A stretch of 64,000 nt of DNA from Burkholderia sp. D-99 (GTDB lineage: Bacteria > Pseudomonadota > Gammaproteobacteria > Burkholderiales > Burkholderiaceae). Position 1 is the first letter of the stretch. Each line of letters opens with the position of its first letter. The position numbers were made by a program, and so were the translations under genes. Of the stretch, positions 18,002-27,982 are shown one piece after another. Under the pieces are notes generated by a model. That model saw only the letters and a program-made list of their open reading frames with translations, made no database searches and was not told the origin of the DNA. The stretch is taken from the NCBI RefSeq assembly GCF_011605345.1, contig NZ_JAAOXM010000017.1, positions 1-64,000 on the forward strand, given 5' to 3'.

Positions 18002-20065
18002 TTAGAAATCCTTCACGAGACGCAGCGAGTCGTAGATCGCACCGTGGACGTTGTGCATCGAGATGCAGTCGCCGACACGGAACAGCAGGAAACGGCCGTT
18101 GCCGAGTTCTTCCGACAGGCACGGCTGCGGCTCCGCCGCGAACAGCGTGTGCGGATCGATCTGGCCGCGGTTCACCGATTCCGGCTTGAGCTTCCAGTAC
18201 AGCTCGTCGTTCGGCGACGAACCGTTTTCGATCACCACCTGGTCGACCGCGCGCTCTTCCAGTTCTTCCGTGTACTCGTTGCGCAGCACGGCAATCATCT
18301 TGCCGTCCTCCTGATAGACGCGATCGAGCATCGTGTTCGGCGTCGGGATCACGCCGAACGCATACAGGCGGCGATAGAAGATCGGGAACGTCGTGCCGCC
18401 GCAATCGTCGGCGACCTTCACGTCCGGCGTGACGACCTCGACCTTCGAGCCGCGGCTCGCCATGAAGTCGGCCACGCCCGCGCCCGCGTGCGTGCTCACG
18501 CCGTCGAACAGCAGCACGTTCTGCTTCGGCTCGACCTTGCCGGTCAGGATGTCCCACGAGCTGACGGCGAGCCCGTCGGCCACGCCCCAGCCCGGCACCT
18601 GCCACGTGAAGCTCGACCCGCCTGTGGCGAGCACGACGATGTCCGGCTTCTCGGCCATGATCATCTTCTCGTCGGCGGCCACGCCGAGACGGCGGTCGAC
18701 GCCCAGGCGCTTCGTTTCCATGTCGAACCAGCGGATGATCCCCGACATCTGTTCGCGCTGCGGCGCCTTCGCGGCGATCATCACCTGCCCGCCCACTTCC
18801 GCGTTCTTCTCGAACAGCACGACGTCGTGGCCGCGCAGCTTCGCGACGCGCGCCGCCTCGAGGCCCGCCGGGCCCGCGCCCACCACGACGACCTTGCGCT
18901 TCGGGCCGCGCGACTTCTCGATGATGTGCGGCATCGTCGCTTCGCGTGAGGTGGCCGCGTTCTGGATGCACAGCACGTCGAGGCCGTTGTACTGGCGGTC
19001 GATGCAGTAGTTCGCGCCGACGCACTGCTTGATTTCGTCTTCGCGGCCGTCGCGGATCTTGATCACCATGTGCGGATCGGCGATCTGCGCGCGCGTCATG
19101 CCGACCAGGTCGATCATGCCGGTGGCGAGCAGGCGCTCGGCCTGGCCCGCATCGCGGATGCTCTGCGCGTGCATCACCGGAATCTTCACCACCGACTTGA
19201 TGCCGGCCGCGAGGTGCACGAACGGCTCCGGCGGCAATGCCATCGGCGGCATGCAGTTGGCGATCGTGTTGTGTGTGTCGCCGCCCGAGCCGACCACGCT
19301 CAGGTAGTCGATCAGGCCCGTCTCCGACATCGCCTGTGCGATTTCCTTCAGCGCTTCGTGATCGAGGCCGTCCTCGTGGAATTCGTCGCCGCACATGCGC
19401 AGGCCGACGCAGAAATCCTTGCCCACCGCCTCGCGCACGGCCGTCAGCACCTCGATGCCGAAGCGCAGGCGGTTCTCCAGGCTGCCGCCCCACTCGTCGG
19501 TGCGGTGGTTCGAACGCTTGCTCCAGAACTGGTCGATCAGGTGCTGGTGAGCGGCCGAGATCTCGATGCCGTCCATGCCCGCTGCCTTCACGCGCTTCGC
19601 GGCTGCCGCGAAATCGCCGATGATGCGGCGGATTTCCTCGATCTCGATGATCTTCGCGTTGCCGCGGTGCACGGGTTCGCGCACGCCCGACGGCGACATC
19701 AGGTGCGGCCAGTGCTCGCCGTGGAACGACGAGCGACGGCCCATGTGCGTCGCCTGGATCATGATCTTCGCGCCGTGCTTGTGCATCGTGTCGGCGAGGC
19801 GCGTGAGCGGATCGATGATCTTGTCGGTCGACAGGTTCACCGATTTCCACCAGCCCTGCGGGCTGTCGATCGACACCGGGCTCGACCCGCCGCAGATCGC
19901 GAGGCCCACGCCGCCCTTCGCCTTTTCTTCGTAGTAGCGGATATAGCGGTCGCCCGGCAGGCCGCCCGGCTCGGCATACACCTCCGCATGCGCGGTGCTG
20001 ACGATCCGGTTGCGCAGCGTCAGCTGGTTCAGCTGCATGGGTTTGAACAGGTGGGGATAACGCAT
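18002..20065 (-). CDS. dgcA: Dimethylglycine demethylation protein DgcA (OYE-like flavoprotein)
   Basis: This is a 687-residue enzyme of the NADH:flavin oxidoreductase/trimethylamine dehydrogenase group. An N-terminal FMN-binding TIM barrel occupies residues 1-350 (MRYPHLFKPMQLNQLTLRNR; AAHQHLIDQFWS). A 4Fe-4S cluster region follows (CVGANYCIDRQYNGLDVLC, read as CxxxxxC then C). Last is an FAD/NAD(P)-type domain starting VVVVGAGPAGLEAARVAKL. The three-part architecture matches the dimethylglycine-catabolic DgcA family. It is followed by dgcB at 3 bp. The reaction releases formaldehyde or methylene-THF; which one cannot be read from the sequence. Confidence 0.92.
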   Translation of the reverse strand: MRYPHLFKPMQLNQLTLRNRIVSTAHAEVYAEPGGLPGDRYIRYYEEKAKGGVGLAICGGSSPVSIDSPQGWWKSVNLSTDKIIDPLTRLADTMHKHGAKIMIQATHMGRRSSFHGEHWPHLMSPSGVREPVHRGNAKIIEIEEIRRIIGDFAAAAKRVKAAGMDGIEISAAHQHLIDQFWSKRSNHRTDEWGGSLENRLRFGIEVLTAVREAVGKDFCVGLRMCGDEFHEDGLDHEALKEIAQAMSETGLIDYLSVVGSGGDTHNTIANCMPPMALPPEPFVHLAAGIKSVVKIPVMHAQSIRDAGQAERLLATGMIDLVGMTRAQIADPHMVIKIRDGREDEIKQCVGANYCIDRQYNGLDVLCIQNAATSREATMPHIIEKSRGPKRKVVVVGAGPAGLEAARVAKLRGHDVVLFEKNAEVGGQVMIAAKAPQREQMSGIIRWFDMETKRLGVDRRLGVAADEKMIMAEKPDIVVLATGGSSFTWQVPGWGVADGLAVSSWDILTGKVEPKQNVLLFDGVSTHAGAGVADFMASRGSKVEVVTPDVKVADDCGGTTFPIFYRRLYAFGVIPTPNTMLDRVYQEDGKMIAVLRNEYTEELEERAVDQVVIENGSSPNDELYWKLKPESVNRGQIDPHTLFAAEPQPCLSEELGNGRFLLFRVGDCISMHNVHGAIYDSLRLVKDF

Positions 20066-20133
20066 CGCTGGCGACCTCTGGCGTTCGAATGTCTCGTGTT
20101 GCGGGTGTTGTTCTGTTGCGGTGAATCAGTGCG

Positions 20134-20667
20134 TCAGTGCGCGATCGGCGACACTTCGAAGACGCAGTGGTCGTGATGTTCGGCCGCGCACTGCACTTCC
20201 TTCGATTGCGAACGCGGTGCGCCCTTGCCTTCCGGCGTCGTGTCGTTGACCCAGTCCATCGCGCCGGCAAACCAGCCCGCGAACATGTAGCAGAGCTTGC
20301 CTTCCTTGCCCGGCTGCTGGAGCACGAACGACGAGTGGCGCAGCTCGATCCTGGCGCGCGCGCTGGCCGGATCGGCCTCGATGATCGAGAACAGGCCCCA
20401 GCCGCGTTGCGACAGGCGCTTCAGGTAGTGCTCGAACACGGCCATGCCGGTCAGGCCGTGCAGCTTGGCTTCCTTGTCGCACCAGTGGTAAGCGGACTTG
20501 TAGCCGGCCTTGTAGAGGATCTCGGCATACGCGTCGACGCCGAGCGCTTCCTCGACCGCAACGTGGTTGTTCGTGAAGAAATGACGCGGCACGTACAGCA
20601 TCGGCAGCGCGTCGGTGGTCCAGACGCCGGTATCGGGATCGACGTTGATCGGCAGTTGCGGTTGCAT
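20134..20667 (-). CDS. DUF5943/V4R-like protein linked to the dgc genes
   Basis: This is a 177-residue cytoplasmic protein without signal or membrane segments. I start it at ATG 20667 (MQPQLPINVDPDTG), not at the longer in-frame ATG 20736. The C-terminal part ends in CAAEHHDHCVFEVSP, a cysteine pattern like that of V4R (4-vinyl reductase-type) ligand-binding domains. An uncharacterised gene of this type sits at the same place, between a dipeptidase gene and dgcA, in the Pseudomonas betaine cluster (from memory). The function is unknown; a small-molecule or cluster-binding helper for DgcAB is possible. Confidence 0.8.
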   Translation of the reverse strand: MQPQLPINVDPDTGVWTTDALPMLYVPRHFFTNNHVAVEEALGVDAYAEILYKAGYKSAYHWCDKEAKLHGLTGMAVFEHYLKRLSQRGWGLFSIIEADPASARARIELRHSSFVLQQPGKEGKLCYMFAGWFAGAMDWVNDTTPEGKGAPRSQSKEVQCAAEHHDHCVFEVSPIAH

Positions 20668-20807
20668 CGTGGTGACTCCGTGAGGAAATTGGCCGCGCGG
20701 CTCAGTGCGCAGGCGCGACATCGTCCGCGCGCCCACGCGGCTTGCGCGGGCACGTCCCGATTTCTTTTAATGTTGAATCGCTGGCGGTGGTTCGGCGTTC
20801 GCGGCGC

Positions 20808-21779
20808 TTACGCGCCCCACACGTCCTTGAACACGCGCACCCAGTTCTCGCCCATGATCTTGCGGATACGCGACTCCTTCCAGCCGTGGCGTTCCATCGC
20901 CGCGGTCAGGTTCGGGAATTCGCCGATCGTGCGGATGCCGTCCGGGTTGATCACCTTGCCGAAGTTCGTCAGCTGGCGATAGCGGCCCTTGTCATGCGTC
21001 AGCATGTCGAAGAATTCCTTCGCGTAATCCTGCGTGAAATCCGTGCCGATGCCGACCGCGTCCTCGCCGATCAGGTTCACGACGTAGTCGATCGCCTCGA
21101 TGTAGTCGTCGATGTTCGCTTCGATCCCGCGCTTCAGGAACGGCGCGAACATCGTCACGCCGACGAAGCCGCCTGCATCGGCGATCTCCTTCAGCTGTTC
21201 GTCGCTCTTGTTGCGCGGATGCTCCTTCAGGCCCGACGGCAGGCAGTGCGAGTAGCACACCGGCTTCTTCGAGAACGCGATCGCTTCCGACGACGTGTTG
21301 CCGCCCACGTGCGACAGGTCGACCATGATGCCGACACGGTTCATTTCGGTGATCACTTCGCGGCCGAAGTCCGACAGGCCGCCGTCACGCTCGTAGCAAC
21401 CGGTGCCGACCAGGTTCTGCGTGTTGTAGCAGAGCTGCACGACGCGCACGCCCATGTCGGCGAACGCTTCGATGTAGCCGATGTTGTCCTCGAACGCATG
21501 CGCGTTCTGGAAGCCGAGGATCACGCCGGTCTTGTCTTCTTTCTTCGCGCGGAAGATGTCTTCCGTCGTGCGCACCAGCGTCAGCAGCTCGCTGTTGTCG
21601 CGGATCTTCTTCTTCATCACGCCGATGTTGTCGACGGTCTTCGTGAAGTTCTCCCAGACCGACACCGTGCAGTTCGCGGCCGTGATGCCGCCACGGCGCA
21701 TGTCTTCGAACACCGGCTTCTCGAACTTCGAGATGTTCAGCCCGTCGATGATGATGCTGTCTTGATGCAGCGTGCTCAT
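20808..21779 (-). CDS. Membrane dipeptidase-like hydrolase (peptidase M19) of the betaine cluster
   Basis: This is a 323-residue metallo-hydrolase of the renal dipeptidase family. Landmarks are DGLNISKFEKPVFEDMRRGG at the start, MVDLSHVGGNTSSEAIAFSKKP with a metal His, KPVCYSHCLPSG and the C-terminal GIGTDFTQDYA segment. It lacks a signal peptide, so it is cytoplasmic despite the family name. It begins 31 bp after glyA and precedes the DUF5943 gene. Pseudomonas has the same neighbour pair. Its substrate in betaine catabolism is not known; cleavage of a betaine- or sarcosine-containing dipeptide is only a guess. Confidence 0.88.
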   Translation of the reverse strand: MSTLHQDSIIIDGLNISKFEKPVFEDMRRGGITAANCTVSVWENFTKTVDNIGVMKKKIRDNSELLTLVRTTEDIFRAKKEDKTGVILGFQNAHAFEDNIGYIEAFADMGVRVVQLCYNTQNLVGTGCYERDGGLSDFGREVITEMNRVGIMVDLSHVGGNTSSEAIAFSKKPVCYSHCLPSGLKEHPRNKSDEQLKEIADAGGFVGVTMFAPFLKRGIEANIDDYIEAIDYVVNLIGEDAVGIGTDFTQDYAKEFFDMLTHDKGRYRQLTNFGKVINPDGIRTIGEFPNLTAAMERHGWKESRIRKIMGENWVRVFKDVWGA

Positions 21780-21810
21780 GTGTTGCTCCAGTATTGTCGG
21801 GTCGGTCGGA

Positions 21811-23085
<1,275 letters not shown>

Positions 23086-23530
23086 AGTGCGTCCGTGACG
23101 AGGAATAAGGGGCTGAAACCGAAGCTCAAGGCCCGCCCTGCCTGGGTTTCCCGCTCGTCCCGTACAAGGCTGCCGACGGCTCTATTCTTGTCGTTCGGAT
23201 TTTCGGCGGATTGATGAATTTAGACGCGTTCTTTGCCTTTTCCGACATCGGCGTCCGTTTTATACAAGTGACCGGTCGTGCTTTTTCGGATGACCAAGCA
23301 AAACCGTGCGGACTGTTCACCTATGGATACGCACACGGGCAGTGCGTTTGCCGCCCGTTCGGAGTGCGGCGCCTCCCGGATACGGTGCAGTGCAACATCG
23401 GCCTTACACCCAGACAACGTATGGAGCTAGGGTTTAGCCGTATGGCACGCTTGTTGCGCTGGCTCACACAATACCGCAGCCCGATCCGTGCCCCGGGCCT
23501 ATAGCTATTAGAGATTCCAGGAAGCTCCCC
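23086..23530. promoter_or_regulatory. Divergent control region between glyA and gbdR
   Basis: This is 445 bp without a convincing gene. Three related heptamers TTTTCGG (23200-23206), TTTTCCGA (23238-23245) and TTTTCGGA (23283-23290) occur within 91 bp and are candidate regulator contacts. I looked for a glycine riboswitch in front of glyA and did not recognise one. The whole catabolic gene run is probably started from here under GbdR control (inference). Confidence 0.5.
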
Positions 23531-24556
23531 ATGTCGCCCGACCGCACAGCGTCGCTGTCCCACTTCGCGTTCATGCCGTTACCGAATTTCACGATGATCG
23601 CGTTCACCAATGCGATCGAGGTGCTTCGGATGGCGAACTACCTGAGCGGCCAGCCGCTCTACCGCTGGTCGGTCATCAGCCCGGACGGCGGCCCGGTCAC
23701 CGCGAGCAACGGCCTGACGGTCGACACGGGCCCGGCCGAATGCGTGGGGCAGCCCGACATCGTGTTCGTGTGCGGCGGCGTCGACGTGCAGCGCGCGACC
23801 ACGCCGGCCCATCTGTCGACACTGCGCCGCTTCGCGCGCGCGGGCATCCCGCTCGGCAGCCTGTGCACGGGCACCTATGCGCTCGCGAAGTCGGGCCTGC
23901 TCGCGGGCTACGCGTGCGCGATCCACTGGGAGAACATGTCGGCGCTGAAGGAAGAGTTTCCGGACACGCGCTTCCTGAAGGAACTGTTCGTGATCGATCG
24001 CGACCGCATCACGTGCACGGGCGGCGTCGCGCCGCTCGACATGATGCTGAACCTGATCGCCGCGCGCGTGGGCACCGCGCGCGTCACGCAGATCGCCGAG
24101 CAGTTCATCGTCGAACACGTGCGCGACACGAGCGCGCAGCAACGCATGCCGCTCGTCGCGCGCCTCGGCTCGGCGAACAAGTCGCTGTTCGAAGTGATTT
24201 CGCTGATGGAGAACAACATCGAGGAGCCGCTGTCGCGCGAAGAGCTCGCACGGCTCGCGAACATGTCGCAGCGGCAACTGCAGCGCCTGTTCCGCGAACA
24301 CCTCGGCATGACGCCGACGCACTACTACCTGACGCTGCGGCTGCGCCGTGCGCGCGAACTGCTGCTGCAGACCGACATGTCGATCATGCACATCACGATG
24401 GCGTGCGGATTCCAGTCGGCTTGCCATTTCAGCAAGAGCTATCGCGACGCGTTCGGCGTCGCGCCGACCCGCGAGCGCCGCAAGCAGGTCGCGCCGCTTG
24501 CGCAGGGAGCAGCGAGCGCCAGCCCCGCCTTCCCGGCCCATGTGCTGCACGCGTAG
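23531..24556 (+). CDS. gbdR: GlxA/AraC-family activator of betaine catabolism (GbdR)
   Basis: This is a 341-residue regulator. The N-terminal DJ-1/PfpI-like class I amidotransferase fold covers about residues 15-180 (NFTMIAFTNAIEVLRMANYL; GSLCTGTYALAKSGLLAG with its nucleophile-elbow Cys). The C-terminal AraC domain with two HTHs runs from about residue 220 to 320 (LSREELARLANMSQRQLQRLF; HITMACGFQSACHFSKSYRD). In Pseudomonas GbdR responds to betaine and dimethylglycine and activates gbc, dgc and related genes. Its divergent place at the head of the same gene set supports the assignment. A bidirectional terminator follows. Confidence 0.9.
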   Translation: MSPDRTASLSHFAFMPLPNFTMIAFTNAIEVLRMANYLSGQPLYRWSVISPDGGPVTASNGLTVDTGPAECVGQPDIVFVCGGVDVQRATTPAHLSTLRRFARAGIPLGSLCTGTYALAKSGLLAGYACAIHWENMSALKEEFPDTRFLKELFVIDRDRITCTGGVAPLDMMLNLIAARVGTARVTQIAEQFIVEHVRDTSAQQRMPLVARLGSANKSLFEVISLMENNIEEPLSREELARLANMSQRQLQRLFREHLGMTPTHYYLTLRLRRARELLLQTDMSIMHITMACGFQSACHFSKSYRDAFGVAPTRERRKQVAPLAQGAASASPAFPAHVLHA

Positions 24557-24580
24557 GCGTCATCGCGATTGACGCATGAA

Positions 24581-24607
24581 AAAAAACGGCCTTGAAGGCC
24601 GTTTTTT
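24581..24607. terminator. Bidirectional terminator between gbdR and the propeller protein gene
   Basis: AAAAAACGGCCT pairs with AGGCCGTTTTTT around a minimal loop. The stem has runs of A and T on both sides, so it can stop transcription from both convergent genes. Confidence 0.9.
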
Positions 24608-24615
24608 CTTTGCGC

Positions 24616-26028
24616 TTACGATCCCCACACCTGCATTTCGTAGAGCGAGTAACCCCACTGCGTCGCGCGCTGCGTGCCGAACATCCGCACGTAACGACCG
24701 CTGCCGTTGAGATTCGGCAGCGTGACGTGGGTATATGAAACGCCGTTGCTCGTCGAATAGATCGTCGTCCAGTTGACGTTGTCGTTCGACGTCTGGATCT
24801 GATAAACGAGCGCGCCCGCATCCCAGTACAGATCGACGTGATCGATGTGCTTCACCGCGCCGAGATCGACGGAGATCCATTGCGAACCGACACCGGCGCC
24901 TTCCGGCGAATCCCAGCGCGTGCCCGTGGTGTTGCCGTCGAACGCCTTGTCGGGCGTGAACGATGCGTTGTAGCTCGCCGACGCGGCAGCCGGACGCCCT
25001 TGCGACAGCAGCACCGGCTGCGCGGCGGCCGGGCCGCCGTAATAGCTCGACCCGAGCTTGGCCTTCGTCGTGTCGGCATTCACGCCGAACTGCGACAGGC
25101 TCCAGCGCTGGCCGGTCGTCACGTCACCGACGTAGAGCTGATAGCCGCCCGCCGTCGTCGACGAGAAGAACGCGTAGTTCGTGCCGCTCACCGGCGCCGG
25201 GTCCGAGTTGTTGCTGATGCAGTCGTTGATCGCCAGCTGATTCGGCGTCGATGCCGGGTCCGCCGTCTTCGTATAGATCTGGTCGAGCTGGCTCGTGTCC
25301 TTCCAGCGCGCGTAGAACACCGTGCCGTCCGCGCGCACGATCGGGTAATACGTCTGCAGGCCGGCCGGATCGTCGAACACCGCGGTCGCGCCGGTTGCGA
25401 GCGTGCGCTTCATCAGCCCCATGTTCGCGCCGGTGCCCGTCGCGTAGTACACGGCGCTCGAATCGGGCGCGAGGAACGGCATTGAGTACTCGGCACCGGC
25501 CGGCGCGTTCGTCAGGCTCACGACCGACGTGAACACCGGGCCCGCGCTCGTGTACGACAGCGTCGCCTGCTTGACGTCGCCGTTCTGCTTGAACACGAGG
25601 GTCTTGCCGTCCGCGCTGAATTTCGGATCCTCGTTGCGCGTGGCGCCCGTGCTGTTGGTCAGGTTGACGGGCGGCGTGCCGGCGCCGAGCTGCAGCATGA
25701 ACACGTTCCATGCGCCGTTGCTGATGCCCATGAACGCGAGCCACTTGCCGTCGGGGCTGAACACGCCGTTCATCGGATCGGTGATGCCCCACGTGCTCTT
25801 GCTCAGTTGCGTCAGCGTATGGGCCGAGAAGTCGTAGAGGAACAGCTGGCTCGTGCCGTCGCCGTACTTCACGTAGCTGTGATAGACGAGCTTGCCGGTG
25901 AGTGCGGCGGGAAACGTCGCGTTGGGCTGGGCGGCGGGATTGCTGATGCAGGCGGCCGTTGCAATGCCGCTCGACAGGTTGAGGGCGATGCCGGCCACAA
26001 GGCCGGCGACGAGAGTCTTCGAATTCAC
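24616..26028 (-). CDS. Secreted beta-propeller protein with a C-terminal F5/8-type (discoidin) domain
   Basis: This is a 470-residue protein read from GTG 26028, which has GGAAG upstream and gives a clean signal peptide (VNSKTLVAGLVAGIALNLSS, cleaved near ATA-AC). An in-frame reading from 26136 adds 36 residues that look non-coding. Residues about 40-330 hold TolB/WD40-like repeats (FSPDGKWLAFMG, FSADGKTLVFKQNG, APDSSAVYYATGT). Residues about 345-470 are a discoidin/CBM32-like fold (DKAFDGNTTGTRWDS, WISVDLGAVKHIDHVDLYW, YEMQVWGS). It is probably exported and glycan-binding. It stands alone between terminators and has no evident link to the betaine genes. Confidence 0.8.
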   Translation of the reverse strand: MNSKTLVAGLVAGIALNLSSGIATAACISNPAAQPNATFPAALTGKLVYHSYVKYGDGTSQLFLYDFSAHTLTQLSKSTWGITDPMNGVFSPDGKWLAFMGISNGAWNVFMLQLGAGTPPVNLTNSTGATRNEDPKFSADGKTLVFKQNGDVKQATLSYTSAGPVFTSVVSLTNAPAGAEYSMPFLAPDSSAVYYATGTGANMGLMKRTLATGATAVFDDPAGLQTYYPIVRADGTVFYARWKDTSQLDQIYTKTADPASTPNQLAINDCISNNSDPAPVSGTNYAFFSSTTAGGYQLYVGDVTTGQRWSLSQFGVNADTTKAKLGSSYYGGPAAAQPVLLSQGRPAAASASYNASFTPDKAFDGNTTGTRWDSPEGAGVGSQWISVDLGAVKHIDHVDLYWDAGALVYQIQTSNDNVNWTTIYSTSNGVSYTHVTLPNLNGSGRYVRMFGTQRATQWGYSLYEMQVWGS

Positions 26029-26295
26029 GCTGAATGCTTCCGGGTAAGGTTGGGACGCCGCAGAAAAGGTCCCGCGCAGGGCGCGCAGGCCACGGATCCG
26101 CCGTCGGGCAGCGTCGATTCCGTATCGGTCGGACATCGGGAACGAGGATTGCCCGAGAGAATGCCCGCTCGTCAGACGAAAGAAAAGAATCAGAGCCCGG
26201 CAAAAACATGCGGATCAGCAATTGGGGGCGCGCTTGCACGCGACGGGTGCCGTGCTACTCTTTTTCGGCAAGGCCCCGATCCACCGGAGGCTGGC

Positions 26296-27717
26296 ATGAA
26301 GCGATACGCGGTGCTCGCACGAACGATCGCCGACGCGATCCGGCGCGGCGACCTCGCGGCCGGTACGCGCATCCCCACCGTGCGCGCGGCATGTCGCGCG
26401 TATGGCGTGAGCCCGTCCACCGTATTTCGCGCGTACTACGCGCTCGAAGGCGAGGGTCTGATCGTCGCGCGGGCGCGCTCCGGTTATTTCGTTGCGAACC
26501 TCGAAGACAAGCACGTGCGCTTCGGCCACGAACCGCCACGCAAGCCGGCCACCGCGCCGACCGGCAACGACGGTGCGCTGTTTCGCCTGCTCGACTCCCT
26601 CAAATGCGAGGACATCGTTCCGCTCGGCTCGGCCTTCGCCAGTTATTCGCTGTTCCCGATGAGCAGCCTGTGGCGCGCGATGGCATCGGCGGCCCGCAAC
26701 ATGGATCGCACGGCGCTGCTGTCCGGCTTGCCGCCGGGCCACGAGGCGCTACGCCGCCAGATCGCGCTGCGCTACCTGAAGGCAGGCGCGGCGTTGCCGA
26801 TGGACGAGATCGTCATCACGACCGGCGCGCTCGAAGCGCTGACGCTCAGCCTGCAGGCACTGACCCGCCCGGGCGATATCGTCGCGATCGAACGACCGGC
26901 GTTCCACGCGGTGCTGGAGGCCGTGCAGCGCCTGCACCTGAAGGCCGTCGAGATTCCGGTCGACCCGCGCACCGGCCTCGATCTCGACGCGCTCGAGACA
27001 GCGCTCGACACGCATCCGGTGCGGGCGTGCTGGTTCATGACGTCGTTCCACAACCCGACCGGCGCGACGCTGACCGACGAGCGCAAGCGCGCGCTGATCG
27101 ACCTGCTCGCGGCACGCGGCGTGCCGCTGATCGAAGATGACGTCTATGGCGAACTGCATTTCGGGACGGTACCCACGCGGCCGGCCAAACTGTATGACGA
27201 CAGCGGGCTCGTCCTGCATTGCGGTTCGTTCTCGAAATGCCTCGCGCCCGGATTCCGGATCGGCTGGGTCGCGGCCGGGCGCTACGTCCGGCAGGTCAGT
27301 CAGGCAAAAGGCGCGAGCGCGCCGGCGGCCGACGTGCCCGCGCAGATGGCGATTTCGAACTACCTGCGCGACGGCACGTACGACCGCTTCCTGCGCAAGC
27401 TGCGCCGCAACCTCGCCGCGCACCAGGCGCAGATGCTGGCGGCCGTGCGCGCGTATTTTCCGGACGGCACCGAAGTGTTCGCGCCGCGCGGCGGGTATTT
27501 CCTGTGGATCGAGCTGCCGCCGCGCGTCGATGCGATGCACCTGTTCGGCGATGCGATGGAAAGCGGCGTCAGCATCGCGCCGGGGCCGATCTTTTCCGCG
27601 ACCGGCGGATTCCGCCGCTATCTTCGGCTCAATTACGGCCGGCCATGGACGCCGGCCGTCGAGCACGCGATGCAGACTATCGGGACGCTCGCGGCCCGGC
27701 AGCGGCAGGACGGCTAG
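26296..27717 (+). CDS. MocR-type regulator: GntR HTH fused to a fold-type I aminotransferase
   Basis: This is a 473-residue protein starting at ATG 26296, with GGAGG 6 nt upstream. The N-terminal GntR winged helix spans residues 1-70 (AAGTRIPTVRAACRAYGVSP; STVFRAYYALEGEGLIVARA). The aminotransferase-like domain has the PLP lysine Lys314 (CGSFSKCLAPGFRIGW), Asn253 in FHNPTG, Tyr284 in DDVYGE and Arg321. It is a transcription factor that senses PLP or an amino compound. It is not PdxR by any evident pdxST neighbour; the target is unknown, and the divergent propeller gene or the downstream zinc-ribbon gene are candidates. Confidence 0.9.
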   Translation: MKRYAVLARTIADAIRRGDLAAGTRIPTVRAACRAYGVSPSTVFRAYYALEGEGLIVARARSGYFVANLEDKHVRFGHEPPRKPATAPTGNDGALFRLLDSLKCEDIVPLGSAFASYSLFPMSSLWRAMASAARNMDRTALLSGLPPGHEALRRQIALRYLKAGAALPMDEIVITTGALEALTLSLQALTRPGDIVAIERPAFHAVLEAVQRLHLKAVEIPVDPRTGLDLDALETALDTHPVRACWFMTSFHNPTGATLTDERKRALIDLLAARGVPLIEDDVYGELHFGTVPTRPAKLYDDSGLVLHCGSFSKCLAPGFRIGWVAAGRYVRQVSQAKGASAPAADVPAQMAISNYLRDGTYDRFLRKLRRNLAAHQAQMLAAVRAYFPDGTEVFAPRGGYFLWIELPPRVDAMHLFGDAMESGVSIAPGPIFSATGGFRRYLRLNYGRPWTPAVEHAMQTIGTLAARQRQDG

Positions 27718-27982
27718 CGCGGAACGTGCGAATCGCGATGGTCTGTTTGCGCCTTGCGTTTCACACGCCGACGACCAAGAATGAAGCGGAAGGTCAGCGC
27801 GGACGAACGTGTTCCGCCCACCCGACGTCACGGAGAACCCGATGAGCACCGCATGCGCACGACCGTCGACGACGCACGCTCCGGCGGATTCCGGCATGGG
27901 CCGACCGGTTGCCTTGCAGGAAAGCGCCATGTCGACCGGCGAACGTTCGCGTCGTTGACGGCCCCCCGCCCCGTTTCCAGCG

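Noticed and set aside
23086..23530. Glycine riboswitch in front of glyA
   Set aside because: I looked for the conserved paired aptamer elements on the minus strand and did not find them.
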